DNA of 54,489 bases from Cryobacterium tepidiphilum (GCF_003716325.1 NZ_RDSR01000023.1:1-54489); one strand, 5' to 3'; positions 15,383-24,212 are shown, counted from the first letter of the stretch. The notes: a model not told the origin generated them from the letters alone. Numbers and translations are program-made.

Positions 15383-16636
15383 TCAGCGGCTCGTGCGCGA
15401 GGCCCGCACCCATCCGGTTGCGCGCTCGGCGACCGTGCCCTCGAGCTCGAGGGCGCCGAGCGCTCCGCGCACGGCGAACGGCGACATGCCCGACCGCGCG
15501 GCGATGTCTTTGATGCTGCGCGACGAGCGGGTGCTGAGCGCATCCAGCACCCGCACCTGGTCGCTCGTCGGTCCGGATGCGTCGAACAGGGTCGGCTGCC
15601 CCGCCCCGGCATCCATCACAGGCCCGACGAGCTCCGCCATCTCCGCGGCGTTCGTGACGCACTCCGCCTGGTACTCGCGGATCAGCCGGTGGCAGCCGGC
15701 CGAGGTCGGCGAGGTCACTGGTCCCGGCACCGCCCCGAGCGGGCGGCCAAGGGCGGCCGCGTGCCCGGCCGTGTTGAGTGAGCCGGAGCGCCAACCGGCC
15801 TCGAGCACGACCGTGGCCTGGCTCGCGGCCGCGATCAGCCGGTTGCGCTGCAGGAATCTCCACTTGGTGGGCGCCGCGCCGCAGGGCAGCTCCGAGAGCA
15901 CAGCGCCCGATTCCACGATACGGGTGAGCAATGCGTCGTGAGCGGCCGGGTAGAAGCGGTCGACGCCGCCGGCGAGGAAGGCAACCGTGCTGCCCCGGCT
16001 GGCGAGCGCCGCCCGGTGCGCCATGCCGTCGATGCCGTATGCCGCGCCCGACACGATGGCGAAGCCGCGGTCGACGAGACCCGCTGACGCCTCCATGGCG
16101 AGGTGCTCGCCGTAGCCGCTCGCCGCACGGGCGCCGACCAGCGCAATGGAGCGGCCGAGCGCCGCGAGGGCGCGGTCTTCACCCCGGCACCAGAGCGCCA
16201 GGGGCGCGTGCGGGCCCAGGTCGTCGACCCCCTCGGGCCACTCAGGATCGCCGGGAATCAGCAGGCGCGCCGTGACGCGTCGCGCCTGCCGCAGGGCGGT
16301 GACGACCTCGGCGGACGCGAGCCGGGGTCGCCAACGCTCCAGGGCGTGGCGGACCTGCTCCTCGAGGTCGGCCGGTTCCGGGAGGGCGACGTCTCCCGCC
16401 ACGCTCAAAATCTCCCGGGCCAGCATGTCAGCCGGACGCCGTGCGATCACGGCCTCCAGCGCCGGTACCGCCCCGAGGCACCCGACGAGCAGCCCGGCCA
16501 TCCCGTCGCCGGGCTCGGACACGAGGCTCCACGCCGACCGCGCGAACACCTCGGCAGCGCCCGCGTCGTCAGCGTCTCCCGCACGGACACCCTGCGCGAG
16601 CTCGCGCAGCAGCGCGGCCTCCATCCCGAACGTCAT
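15383..16636 (-). CDS. dprA: DNA-processing protein DprA
   Basis: 417 aa. DprA loads RecA onto single-stranded DNA taken up by transformation. The Rossmann-like DprA fold is clear: ALVGARAASGYGEH, VSGAAYGIDGMAHR, AGGVDRFYP, and EAGWRSGSLNTAGHA with PGPVTSPTSAGCH. A C-terminal winged-helix region (SIKDIAARSGMSPFAVRGAL) follows. The extra N-terminal region of about 130 residues is typical of actinobacteria. ATG at 16636 overlaps the comM stop (ATGA) and has GGAAGGGA upstream. The start of this gene lies in a comM-dprA pair shared by many actinobacteria. Confidence 0.93.
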   Translation of the reverse strand: MTFGMEAALLRELAQGVRAGDADDAGAAEVFARSAWSLVSEPGDGMAGLLVGCLGAVPALEAVIARRPADMLAREILSVAGDVALPEPADLEEQVRHALERWRPRLASAEVVTALRQARRVTARLLIPGDPEWPEGVDDLGPHAPLALWCRGEDRALAALGRSIALVGARAASGYGEHLAMEASAGLVDRGFAIVSGAAYGIDGMAHRAALASRGSTVAFLAGGVDRFYPAAHDALLTRIVESGAVLSELPCGAAPTKWRFLQRNRLIAAASQATVVLEAGWRSGSLNTAGHAAALGRPLGAVPGPVTSPTSAGCHRLIREYQAECVTNAAEMAELVGPVMDAGAGQPTLFDASGPTSDQVRVLDALSTRSSRSIKDIAARSGMSPFAVRGALGALELEGTVAERATGWVRASRTSR

Positions 16637-18165
16637 GCCATTCCCTTCCGCAGGTACAGCGCCTGGCCGACGTGATCCGGCCGGGGCCTGGACTCCCCTT
16701 CGAGATCGGCGATGCTCCACGCGACGCGCAGCACCCGGTCGTATCCGCGCATGGTGATGCCGCCTCGCTCGAGCGCTCGGTCGAGGCCGGCGGTGGCCGC
16801 GTGGTCCAGCCGCATGCGCGAGCTTCGAAGCCACGTACCGGGAACGTCCGAGTTGAGACGCCACGGCGTCGACTCGAGCCTGGCCTCCGCCGCCTGCCGG
16901 GCGGCCCGTACCCGCTCGCGCGCCTCGAGGGTGCCGAGGCGAGCCTGCTCGGTCGCCAGCCGGATCTGTGCCGGCGTGATGCGACGCACCCCGAGCTGAA
17001 TGTCGATGCGGTCCCGCAGGGGTCCGGAGATCCGCGCCAGGTAGCGGCGGCGGGCGATCGGCGGGCACGTGCACTCCTGGTCGCTGGACCCGAACTGCCC
17101 GCACGGGCAGGGGTTCGCCGCCAGCACCAGCTGGAACCGGGCCGGGAACTGGGCGACGGCGTTCGCGCGGTGGATGGTCACCACGCCGGACTCCAGCGGC
17201 TGCCGCAGGGCGTCCAGAACGCTGGCTGCGAACTCGGGGGCCTCGTCGAGGAAGAGCACGCCGTGCGATGCGCGTGCCGCCGCACCGGGCCGGATCTGCC
17301 CGCTGCCGCCACCCACGATCGACGCCGCGGTGGCGGTGTGGTGCGGCGCCTCGAACGGCGGCCGGGTAACGAGGCGCGGGCCCACCCCCTGGCCCACGAG
17401 GGAGCGCATCGAGCTCACCTCGAGCGAGGCCTCCGGCACCAGGTCGGGCAGGAGTCCGGGCAGGCGCACCGCGAGCATCGTCTTGCCGGCCCCGGGCGGG
17501 CCGAGCATCATCAGGTGGTGACCGCCGGCCGCGGCGACCTGCAACGCGAGGATGGCGTCGTCGTTGCCCACGACATCCGCGAGGTCATGATCGGCTGTCA
17601 CGTCGACCGGGACGTCGGCCGCGGGGATCGCCTCGACGGCACGCGGCTCGATGCGGGCGCCGTGCCAGATCGCGGCGTCGCGCAGCGACGCGACGCCCAC
17701 GACCGTCATACCGGGCACGAGGGAGGCCTCCTCGGCGTTCCCCGCCGGCACCATCACGGTCGTGCGCCCCTGTTTGGCGGCGGCGACCACCGCCGGCAGG
17801 ATGCCGGGCACCGGGCGCAGCCGGCCGTCGAGGGCGAGTTCGCCGATGTGCACCACCCCGGCCACGGATGCCGCGGTGACGACCTGGTCGGCCGCGAGGC
17901 AGGCGAGCGCGATGGACAGGTCGAAGCCGGAGCCGTGCTTGGGCAGGGCCGCCGGCGACAGGTTGATGGTGAGGTGGTTGCGGGTCAGCGGGCAGCCGGA
18001 ATTCTTGGCCGCCATGCGCACCCGCTGTGTCGCCTCGGAGAGGGCGGTGTCGGGCAGGCCGATCAGGATCATGCCGGGCAGCTGCCCGGAGATGTCGGCT
18101 TCGACCTCGACGAGAGCGCCGCTGAAGCCGAGCAGCGCCACGGCGTGCGTGCGGGCCAGCGCCAT
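16633..18165 (-). CDS. comM: YifB/ComM-family Mg-chelatase-like AAA+ ATPase
   Basis: 510 aa. It has an N-terminal Lon-like domain (residues 1-170), then an AAA+ Mg-chelatase domain with Walker A GPPGAGKTML and Walker B VLFLDEAPEF. A Cys cluster (CPCGQFGSSDQECTC) is followed by the C-terminal Mg_chelatase_C domain. ComM helicases support branch migration of incoming DNA during transformation. The start codon overlaps the yraN stop (TGATG) and the stop overlaps the dprA start, so yraN-comM-dprA form a tightly coupled unit. Whether this organism is transformable is not shown here. Confidence 0.93.
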   Translation of the reverse strand: MALARTHAVALLGFSGALVEVEADISGQLPGMILIGLPDTALSEATQRVRMAAKNSGCPLTRNHLTINLSPAALPKHGSGFDLSIALACLAADQVVTAASVAGVVHIGELALDGRLRPVPGILPAVVAAAKQGRTTVMVPAGNAEEASLVPGMTVVGVASLRDAAIWHGARIEPRAVEAIPAADVPVDVTADHDLADVVGNDDAILALQVAAAGGHHLMMLGPPGAGKTMLAVRLPGLLPDLVPEASLEVSSMRSLVGQGVGPRLVTRPPFEAPHHTATAASIVGGGSGQIRPGAAARASHGVLFLDEAPEFAASVLDALRQPLESGVVTIHRANAVAQFPARFQLVLAANPCPCGQFGSSDQECTCPPIARRRYLARISGPLRDRIDIQLGVRRITPAQIRLATEQARLGTLEARERVRAARQAAEARLESTPWRLNSDVPGTWLRSSRMRLDHAATAGLDRALERGGITMRGYDRVLRVAWSIADLEGESRPRPDHVGQALYLRKGMA

Positions 18166-18521
18166 CAGAAGACCCCCGGGCGGTGCTCGATCACCGGCTG
18201 GGCGCCCGGCACCGCTGTGACTGCGATCGCGTCGATTCTGATCCGCGCCGGGCGCACCGGAGCCTGCGCGCACCAGGCTGCGGCGAGCCGTCGGAGCCGG
18301 GCGAGCTTGGCGGCCGTGATGGCCTCGAACGGGTGCCCGAACGCCACGCCCGACCGGGTCTTCACCTCGACGAACACGACGTCGCCGCCGTGCTCGGCGA
18401 TGATGTCGATCTCGCCCTGCGCACACCGCCAGTTGCGCTCGACCAGCCGGTAGCCGGCATCCGTCAGGAACTGCGCGGCCCAGTCTTCGCCGTGCCGGCC
18501 CACCTCGTCTTTGCGTGCCAC
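18165..18521 (-). CDS. yraN: YraN family (UPF0102) endonuclease-like protein
   Basis: 118 aa from GTG at 18521. The PD-(D/E)xK-like core is visible: GEDWAAQFL, NWRCAQGEIDII, then VFVEVKTRS. The family is small and nearly universal in bacteria; a nuclease fold is accepted but the role is not established. It is coupled to comM by a one-base stop-start overlap. The 105 nt between this gene and the DUF2469 gene hold nothing recognisable. Confidence 0.9.
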   Translation of the reverse strand: MARKDEVGRHGEDWAAQFLTDAGYRLVERNWRCAQGEIDIIAEHGGDVVFVEVKTRSGVAFGHPFEAITAAKLARLRRLAAAWCAQAPVRPARIRIDAIAVTAVPGAQPVIEHRPGVF

Positions 18522-18626
18522 GGGAACCTCCGCACCCAGCGTGGCGCAGCGATCAGGCGCGGCGTCGCCCGGGTCGGCGATCGGTGCAGTTCGGCGCGGA
18601 CACCCGTGCTGTGGAGGACGGAACCC

Positions 18627-18950
18627 CTACTCGTCGAGCGCGAGTTCCTTCGGGAGTTCGAACTCTTTGGTGGCGAGTTCTTCGACGTTGACGTCCTTGA
18701 ACGTGAGCACGCGCACGGCCTTGACGAAGCGGTCGGAGCGGTACACATCCCACACCCAGACGTCTTTCATCGTCAGTTCGAAATAGAAGTCGTGCTCGGT
18801 GTCGCGGCGCACCAGCTCCACCTCGTTGGCGAGGTAGAAGCGGCGCTCCGTCTCGACAACGAACTTGAACTGCCCGACGACGTCACGGTACTCGCGGTAC
18901 AGGGCAAGCTCGACCTCGCGGTCGTAGTCCTCGAATTCATCGTCGTCCAT
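18627..18950 (-). CDS. DUF2469 family protein
   Basis: 107 aa, strongly acidic. Conserved in actinobacteria next to rnhB and lepB, as here; function unknown. The sequence EDYDREVELALYREYRDVVG at residues 7-26 and the FYFELTMKDVWVWDVYR core are typical. ATG at 18950 lies 9 nt after a TAGAAT -10 box whose TAG is the rnhB stop, so it probably has its own nearly leaderless transcript. Confidence 0.9.
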   Translation of the reverse strand: MDDDEFEDYDREVELALYREYRDVVGQFKFVVETERRFYLANEVELVRRDTEHDFYFELTMKDVWVWDVYRSDRFVKAVRVLTFKDVNVEELATKEFELPKELALDE

Positions 18951-18959
18951 GGTGTGGCA

Positions 18960-18965
18960 ATTCTA
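18960..18965 (-). promoter_or_regulatory. -10 box TAGAAT overlapping the rnhB stop
   Basis: The TAG stop of rnhB (18965-18963) is the first half of TAGAAT, 9 nt before the DUF2469 ATG. No clear -35. Confidence 0.5.
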
Positions 18966-19610
18966 CGCTGACTGATGCAGCCACGACTTGCGGTGGTGGC
19001 GGCTCGGCCCGTGCAGCTCGATGGCAGCCAGGTGCGTCGCGCTCCCGTAGCCCTTGTTCGACGCCCACTCATAGTGCGGTGACTCCTCGTGCGCCTCGAT
19101 CATCAGCCGGTCGCGGTGCACCTTTGCGATGACGGATGCCGCCGCCACCGACCCGCAGTCCCGGTCGGCTTTGATGCGGGTCGCCACGGTCACCGGGTTC
19201 GACAGCGCGGCGTTCAGGTAGTCGTGGTTCCCGTCGAGCAGCACCACGCTGCCGCGTATGTCGACGCCCGCGTGGTGCAGCTGCGCGAGCGCGCGCTTGC
19301 CGGCGAGGCCGAGGCACGCGATGATGCCGAACTCGTCGACCTCGGCGGGCGTCGCGAGGCCGACCGCGGAGTGCAGCGCCCAGCCCAGCGCGAGCGGGGC
19401 GAGAGCCTCCCGGCGTGGCTCGCTCAGCAGTTTCGAGTCACGGATGCCGGCGGGTAGCGGTGCGACGGCCGCGTTGATGACGGCGAGCCCCACCGCGACC
19501 GGCCCGGCCAGGGCGCCCCGGCCGACCTCGTCGCATCCGATCACACAGCTCGCTCCCCCGGCGAACAGGGACTGCTCGACCTCGAGGGTGGGGTCGGTCG
19601 CGACGATCAT
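18963..19610 (-). CDS. rnhB: ribonuclease HII
   Basis: 215 aa from ATG at 19610, which overlaps the lepB stop (ATGA). RNase HII removes ribonucleotides from DNA. Catalytic residues are visible in GCDEVGRGALAGPV (Asp-Glu), the LLDGNHDYL strand (Asp) and the RDCGSVAAASVIAKVHRD motif. The length is normal. The open frame extends far upstream, but that part is lepB in another frame. Confidence 0.95.
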   Translation of the reverse strand: MIVATDPTLEVEQSLFAGGASCVIGCDEVGRGALAGPVAVGLAVINAAVAPLPAGIRDSKLLSEPRREALAPLALGWALHSAVGLATPAEVDEFGIIACLGLAGKRALAQLHHAGVDIRGSVVLLDGNHDYLNAALSNPVTVATRIKADRDCGSVAAASVIAKVHRDRLMIEAHEESPHYEWASNKGYGSATHLAAIELHGPSRHHRKSWLHQSA

Positions 19611-20353
19611 CCGCTGGCCTTCTCGACGCCGGCGAACACGTTGGGGTAGTCGTCGAGCCAGCCCCACCGGCTGATCGGCCAGCTGATCACGAACGCCCGG
19701 CCCACCACGTCCTCCATCGGCACATAGCCCTTCCCGGGCGTGTTGCCGTTGTAGCGGGAGTCCTTGGAGTTGTACCGGTTGTCGCCCATGACCCACAACG
19801 AGTCGGGCGGGACCACGACGTCGAAGTCGTCCTTCGAGACATCCGTCGCCCCGGGCGGCAACAGCACGTACGGCTCGTCGAGGGGCACGCCGTTCACGCT
19901 CATCTGGCCGAGCGCATTGCAGCAGGTCACATGGTCGCCGGGCAGCCCGATGACGCGCTTGATGAGGTGGTCGTTGCTGTCGGGGGCGGCGAGGCCCACG
20001 AGCGACAATAGCCAGCTGAGGCTCGCGGCGATCGGGTTCTGCTCGACGGGCGGCTGCGGCAGCAGCCATCCGCCCGGGTCTTTGAACACAACGACGTCGC
20101 CGTGCTCGACGGGGATCAGCCCCGGCTCGAGCTGGTTGACGATGATGCGGTCGTTGATGAGGAGCGTGTCCTCCATCGACCCCGACGGGATGTAGAACGA
20201 CCGGATGAGGAACGTCTTGATCAGGAACGAGACGAGGAGCGCGACCACGAAAATGACCAGGAGGTCGCGCACGAACAGCGCAGCACTGCGCTTCTTGCGC
20301 CGTGAATCGGCTTCCCGGCGATCTGATCGCGAGTGCAAAGTATCTTCTGTCAT
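19607..20353 (-). CDS. lepB: type I signal peptidase
   Basis: 248 aa from ATG at 20353; a GTG 21 nt further upstream falls inside the rplS terminator hairpin and was not chosen. LepB cleaves Sec and Tat signal peptides outside the membrane. One N-terminal transmembrane segment (about residues 28-50) is followed by the Ser motif PSGSMEDTL and the Lys motif KRVIGLPGD, then MGDNRYNSKDSR. It follows rplS across a hairpin and is coupled to rnhB. Confidence 0.95.
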   Translation of the reverse strand: MTEDTLHSRSDRREADSRRKKRSAALFVRDLLVIFVVALLVSFLIKTFLIRSFYIPSGSMEDTLLINDRIIVNQLEPGLIPVEHGDVVVFKDPGGWLLPQPPVEQNPIAASLSWLLSLVGLAAPDSNDHLIKRVIGLPGDHVTCCNALGQMSVNGVPLDEPYVLLPPGATDVSKDDFDVVVPPDSLWVMGDNRYNSKDSRYNGNTPGKGYVPMEDVVGRAFVISWPISRWGWLDDYPNVFAGVEKASG

Positions 20354-20360
20354 TAAACCG

Positions 20361-20400
20361 CCTGAGCTCCTCACCCAGTTTATGGGGTGAGGAGCTCAGG
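20361..20400 (-). terminator. 16-bp hairpin after rplS
   Basis: 20400-20385 pairs perfectly with 20376-20361 around an 8-nt loop. On the minus strand it is followed by CGGTTTAATG, with only a weak T-run, and lies 8 nt before the lepB ATG. It may partly terminate rplS or limit read-through into lepB. Confidence 0.6.
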
Positions 20401-20418
20401 TCAGGACGACGGTGCCGA

Positions 20419-20766
20419 CTAGCGGTCGCGCTTCTCCTTGATCTTGGCCTTCTTGCCACGGAGGTTGCGCAGGTAGTACAGCTTCGCGCGGCGCACGTCA
20501 CCGCGGGTGACGACCTCGATGTGGTCGATCACCGGGGAGTGCACCGGGAAGGTGCGCTCGACGCCCACCTGGAAGCTGACCTTGCGAACGCAGAACGTCT
20601 CGCGCACGCCTTCGCCGGAGCGGCCGATGACGACGCCCTGGAAGACCTGGATACGCGAGCGGTTGCCCTCGACGATGTTGACGTGAACCTTGACGGTGTC
20701 ACCGGCGCGGAAGGCCGGGATGTCCGACTTGAGGGAGGCGGCATCCACCTGGTCGAGAATATGCAT
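20419..20766 (-). CDS. rplS: 50S ribosomal protein L19
   Basis: 115 aa, the normal length. L19 sits at the 30S-50S interface. Conserved segments are [33 protein letters not shown] and [22 protein letters not shown] at 20766 has GAGAG upstream. A -10 at 20881-20886 implies a leader of about 107 nt. In many bacteria rplS follows trmD directly; here a membrane protein gene lies between. Confidence 0.97.
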   Translation of the reverse strand: MHILDQVDAASLKSDIPAFRAGDTVKVHVNIVEGNRSRIQVFQGVVIGRSGEGVRETFCVRKVSFQVGVERTFPVHSPVIDHIEVVTRGDVRRAKLYYLRNLRGKKAKIKEKRDR

Positions 20767-20880
20767 GATGTTTCGCTCTCTGTACCCGCCACAGGTCGAG
20801 CACGGATGTAAGTGTGAATGGAAAGGCCGCGATGAGTGCTGACTCCCCTATGGCAGAGTCGTGCCGCGGCACAAACGCCT

Positions 20881-20886
20881 ATTCTG
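20881..20886 (-). promoter_or_regulatory. rplS promoter -10 (CAGAAT) and structured leader
   Basis: The sequence TGGCAGAAT is identical to that at the rpsP promoter. The predicted leader (to 20767) contains the perfect palindrome GTGCCGCGGCAC and a GACTC/GAGTC hairpin. No clear -35. Confidence 0.4.
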
Positions 20887-20930
20887 CCATGAATGGCCGC
20901 AAACCGGAAAACGCCGCCGCCGGGCGAACG

Positions 20931-21443
20931 TCAGCGTTCGGCGTCCCGCTCCGGCACCACGATGACGCTCGCGTCGGGTTCGAGCCGGTGTGAGCCGCGC
21001 GGGTCGCGACGGATGCCAGGTGCCAGCGTGACGGGGTGTGTCAGGTCGTCGATCTGGGTCATCACCGTGCGCACCCGGCGCCGCGCGGCGTCGTAGAGCT
21101 CCCACGCCGACAGCCAGAACGCGGCGACACCGACGACGATGACGAGGACGGAGACCCACGGGGCCACGTCGGCGTAGAAGCCGACGAACACGATCAGCGC
21201 GTGCCAGACGGAGAGCAGCGCGACGTCTGGCCAGGAGACGATGCGCTTTCGGCGCACGTCCTTGCGGGCGTAGTTCAGTACCGCGACGAGAAGCAGCGCG
21301 AGCCCGAGCAGGACGGCGCCGACGAACACGCCGAGGATCTTCCAGCCGCCGGCACCGAAGATCGGCCAGCCGACGACCAGCCACAGGGGCAGCACCGCCG
21401 CGGCGATGAACTGCCAGTAGAAGAACGCACGTCTGATCAGCAC
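20931..21443 (-). CDS. hypothetical four-helix membrane protein
   Basis: 170 aa from GTG at 21443. Hydrophobic segments lie at about residues 7-28, 33-56, 74-92 and 95-113, followed by a basic cytoplasmic tail of about 55 residues. No family recognised. The GTG lies 6 nt after TAGTGT, a -10-like box that includes the trmD stop TAG, so it may be transcribed separately as a leaderless mRNA as well as from trmD. The function cannot be given. Confidence 0.7.
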   Translation of the reverse strand: MLIRRAFFYWQFIAAAVLPLWLVVGWPIFGAGGWKILGVFVGAVLLGLALLLVAVLNYARKDVRRKRIVSWPDVALLSVWHALIVFVGFYADVAPWVSVLVIVVGVAAFWLSAWELYDAARRRVRTVMTQIDDLTHPVTLAPGIRRDPRGSHRLEPDASVIVVPERDAER

Positions 21444-21449
21444 GCGTTC

Positions 21450-21455
21450 ACACTA
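21450..21455 (-). promoter_or_regulatory. -10-like box TAGTGT overlapping the trmD stop
   Basis: TAGTGT (21455-21450) begins with the trmD stop codon and ends 6 nt before the GTG of the membrane protein gene. Confidence 0.4.
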
Positions 21456-22199
21456 TCCGCGCGTGCTGTGTGTATTCTCGGCGTTCGCTTCAGGCAGAAG
21501 GTCGGGCCGCACCCGTCGGGTGCGTTCGAGCTGCTGGTCGTGCCGCCAGGCGGCGATGGCGCCGTGGTTGCCGCTCAGCAGCACCGGCGGCACCTCCAGG
21601 TCACGCCAGCTGGCGGGCTTGGTGTAGCTGGGGTATTCCAGCAGGCCGTTCTCGTGGGACTCCTCGACGAGGCTCTCCGGGTTGCCCACCACCCCGGGGA
21701 TCAGGCGGCCGACGGCTTCGATCATCGCCATGACGGCGACCTCGCCGCCGTTCAGCACGTAATCGCCGAGGCTCACGAGGCGCACCCGGGTGCGCGCGGC
21801 GTAGTGGTCGACCACCCGCTGGTCGATGCCCTCGTAGCGTCCGCAGCCGAACACGAGGTGCTCCTCCGCGGCGAGTTCGCGAGCCATGGCCTGGTCGAAT
21901 CGCACGCCGGCGGGTGACGGGAAGATCACCAGCGGGCCGTCGACCGCGGGGCCGGCCGCGGCATCCGTCGCCTGGGGCAGCACGGCGTCGAGCGCGTCGC
22001 CCCACGGCTCCGGCTTCATGACCATGCCGGCGCCGCCGCCGTACGGGGTGTCGTCCACGGTGCGATGGCGATCGTGCGTGTGGTCGCGGAGGTCGTGCAC
22101 CTGGAGATCGATCAAGCCGGTCTGGCGCGCCTTGCCGAGCAGGGAGATGTCGAGCGCATCGAAGAACGCCGGAAAGATCGTGATGATGTCGATGCGCAT
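21453..22199 (-). CDS. trmD: tRNA (guanine37-N1)-methyltransferase
   Basis: 248 aa. TrmD methylates G37 next to the anticodon of tRNAs reading CNN codons and prevents frameshifting. SPOUT-fold motifs are intact: [13 protein letters not shown] at the start, [26 protein letters not shown], and the knotted [12 protein letters not shown] followed by [13 protein letters not shown]. It normally sits next to rimM; here an AbiEi/DUF559 gene on the other strand separates them. It has its own -10 box (TAGAAT) 7 nt before the ATG. Confidence 0.97.
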   Translation of the reverse strand: MRIDIITIFPAFFDALDISLLGKARQTGLIDLQVHDLRDHTHDRHRTVDDTPYGGGAGMVMKPEPWGDALDAVLPQATDAAAGPAVDGPLVIFPSPAGVRFDQAMARELAAEEHLVFGCGRYEGIDQRVVDHYAARTRVRLVSLGDYVLNGGEVAVMAMIEAVGRLIPGVVGNPESLVEESHENGLLEYPSYTKPASWRDLEVPPVLLSGNHGAIAAWRHDQQLERTRRVRPDLLPEANAENTHSTRG

Positions 22200-22206
22200 G
22201 AGCTGA

Positions 22207-22212
22207 ATTCTA
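22207..22212 (-). promoter_or_regulatory. -10 box TAGAAT of trmD, leaderless spacing
   Basis: TAGAAT ends 7 nt before the trmD ATG at 22199. There is no ribosome site, which fits a leaderless mRNA. The rest of the divergent gap (to 22372) holds nothing recognisable. Confidence 0.55.
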
Positions 22213-22372
22213 TTGCCGTGTCGCTAAACGGCAGCCGTGGCGGCCGGCAGCGCTCTTCGGGAGCTGCGTAGCTCGGCCGCTGCATGAGATCGACACCGGA
22301 TGCCGGAGCGGGTTTTCCACAGATCCCTACGAATGCGCCTGCCCGACTTCGAGCATCCGCCACTGTGGACGC

Positions 22373-23287
22373 ATGCAGGTAGCGGATGCACTGGCCCGGC
22401 AGGGCGGAGTGGCGCACGTCGAGACCCTCCGCCGGGCCGGACTCGCCCAAAAGACGATTGAGCGGGCGGTCCGAAGCGGCACCGCGCTTCGGATACGGCC
22501 GCGCTGGTACAGCACCCCGGCGACCACGGGACCGGTCGTCCAGGCACTCCGCGTGGGCGGGCGCCTCACCTGCGTTTCGCTCTTGCGTCTGCACGGGGTT
22601 TGGGTCATGCCGGACGACCGACTGCACGTGAGCGTGCGATATGCGCACTCGGCGCTTCGGTCGCCTGTCGCGCGGGACGTCAGGCTCGACGAGTGGCGCG
22701 GACGCCCTGAGGTCGTGACGCATTGGCGGGCGGCGCTTGCGAATCCACAGGAGCCGACTGACCTCATCGATGACGCGGCAGGCTGCGCCGCCGTGTGCCT
22801 CCCCAGGGACCACGCTATCGTCGCCTTCGATTCGCTCCTGAACAGCAAGCTGCTGTCATGGGAGCGCCTTCGCGCAGCACTGGCGGGCCTGCCCGACTCG
22901 CACGAGTGGATGATGACCCTCGTCGACCCAGGCTGCGGCTCGGGTCTCGAAACTCTCACCCGCTTGCGTTTACGGGCTCTCAACGTCCGCGTGCGCAGCC
23001 AGGTGAACGTTCCCGGGATTGGCTGGATCGACCTCTTGGTCGGCGACCGTCTGGTGGTGGAACTGGACAGCCGCAGGCACCACGACAAGCCGCAGGCGTA
23101 CGAGCGGGACCGTGCGCGGGATCTCGCGCTGGTCGAGCAGGGCTATCTGGTCGTACGCGTGACCTACAGAAGGGTCATGAACGACTGGCCGTCGATCGAG
23201 AGGGCGCTCCTTACGATCGTGCGGCGGCAGGAGCATCGGTGGCAGCCCGTGCACCGGAGGGCCGGACTCGCGACGTTCCTCCCGTAG
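22373..23287 (+). CDS. AbiEi-like N-terminus plus DUF559 nuclease-like protein
   Basis: 304 aa. Residues 1-50 form a winged-helix resembling the N-terminal domain of AbiEi antitoxins (GGVAHVETLRRAGL, then RIRPRWYSTP). The C-terminal 90 residues match DUF559, a Vsr/PD-(D/E)xK-like nuclease fold, with IDLLVGDRLVVELDSRRHH, then YERDRARDLALVEQGYLVVRV. Many such proteins occur in actinobacteria; their role is unknown, and no partner toxin gene (AbiEii) lies next to it. It is the only plus-strand gene between trmD and rimM. CACTGT 6 nt before the ATG may be a weak -10. Confidence 0.8.
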   Translation: MQVADALARQGGVAHVETLRRAGLAQKTIERAVRSGTALRIRPRWYSTPATTGPVVQALRVGGRLTCVSLLRLHGVWVMPDDRLHVSVRYAHSALRSPVARDVRLDEWRGRPEVVTHWRAALANPQEPTDLIDDAAGCAAVCLPRDHAIVAFDSLLNSKLLSWERLRAALAGLPDSHEWMMTLVDPGCGSGLETLTRLRLRALNVRVRSQVNVPGIGWIDLLVGDRLVVELDSRRHHDKPQAYERDRARDLALVEQGYLVVRVTYRRVMNDWPSIERALLTIVRRQEHRWQPVHRRAGLATFLP

Positions 23288-23357
23288 ACGTGTCGATCAG
23301 ACGCAGCCTTGCCGCATCGCATCCGTCGACGAGCGATGATAGGCGGCTCACCTGCGA

Positions 23358-23972
23358 CTAATCGACGGGGTCGGTGTCAGCAGGGTCGGGGCCAACGGAT
23401 GCCTCGGGCCCCGCTTCCGCCTCGGGCGGCAGCTCTTCGAACAGGCCGGTCGGCGGCGTCACGGTGACCGTGCCGGCCTGCACGTCGACGGCGGGGACGA
23501 TCGCCTTCACGAAGGGGACCATCACCTCGCCGGTCGGCGTCTTCACGATCAGGAGGTCCTGCGCGGGCAGGTGCTCGAGGCGGCTGATGGTGCCCACCTG
23601 TTCGCCGTCGCGGATCACGCGGAGGCCGACGAGCTGGTGGTCGAACCAGGCGTCGTCCTCGCCGGAGTCGGCGTCGTCGTCCTGGTCGATCCAAAGGATC
23701 GCCTTGGCGAGGGTCTCGGCCGTGGTGCGGTCGGGAACGTCCTTGAAGAACCCGACGGGCTGCTGGTTGTACCAGCGCAGCTCGACGAGCTCGAGTTTCT
23801 TGCCGTGCCAGGGTGAGCTGGTCGGCACCTGGAGGGTGAACACGGCGCCCGGGACGAATCGTCGCCCCGGGTCATCCGTGAACAGTTCCAGCTTGATCGC
23901 GCCCTTGAGCCCGTGGGCCTTCGTCAGGCGCCCCACCCGGAGTTGGGCGTGCGGAGGAGTGCGGTCGTTCAC
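23358..23972 (-). CDS. rimM: 16S rRNA processing protein RimM
   Basis: 204 aa. RimM binds S19 and aids maturation of the 30S head. The N-terminal domain (LRVGRLTKAHGLKGAIKLEL) and the PRC-barrel C-terminal domain (GLRVIRDGEQVGTISRLEHL, then VPFVKAIVPAVD) are present. The tail of about 30 residues is acidic and variable. It starts at 23972, just after khpA, in the rpsP-khpA-rimM group. The 70 nt beyond its stop hold a weak hairpin (23315-23338) only. Confidence 0.95.
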   Translation of the reverse strand: MNDRTPPHAQLRVGRLTKAHGLKGAIKLELFTDDPGRRFVPGAVFTLQVPTSSPWHGKKLELVELRWYNQQPVGFFKDVPDRTTAETLAKAILWIDQDDDADSGEDDAWFDHQLVGLRVIRDGEQVGTISRLEHLPAQDLLIVKTPTGEVMVPFVKAIVPAVDVQAGTVTVTPPTGLFEELPPEAEAGPEASVGPDPADTDPVD

Positions 23973-23973
23973 C

Positions 23974-24210
23974 TTAGGAATCGGTGTCCACCACGTCGAC
24001 GCGCACGCGCTTGCCGTCGGCCAGGGCCGCGACGAGCGTGCGCAGGGCCTTCGCCGTGCGGCCGGAGCGGCCGATGACCCGGCCGAGGTCCTCGGGGTTC
24101 ACGCGAACCTCGAGGACCTCGCCGCGCGGGGAGTTCTTGGCGGCGACGGTCACGTCGTCCGGGTGATCGACGATCCCCTTGACGAGGTGCTCAAGTGCGG
24201 GAGCGAGCAA
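23974..24210 (-). CDS. khpA: KH-domain RNA-binding protein KhpA
   Basis: 78 aa from a TTG start at 24210, two nt after the rpsP stop. The single KH domain has the GxxG-type loop in EDLGRVIGRSGRTAKALRTL. KhpA proteins bind RNA, often with KhpB, and affect ribosome assembly and cell division in Gram-positives. The position between rpsP and rimM is conserved widely. The TTG start should limit its level relative to S16. Confidence 0.92.
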   Translation of the reverse strand: MLAPALEHLVKGIVDHPDDVTVAAKNSPRGEVLEVRVNPEDLGRVIGRSGRTAKALRTLVAALADGKRVRVDVVDTDS

Positions 24211-24212
24211 GG

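Noticed and set aside
18963..20501. A 512-codon minus-strand frame covering rnhB and lepB
   Set aside because: Only the last 215 codons are RNase HII; the upstream part is lepB read in another frame. The start was set at 19610.
20812..20835. Small ORF or ncRNA between rplS and the membrane protein gene
   Set aside because: No start with suitable signals. Structures fit a leader of rplS better.
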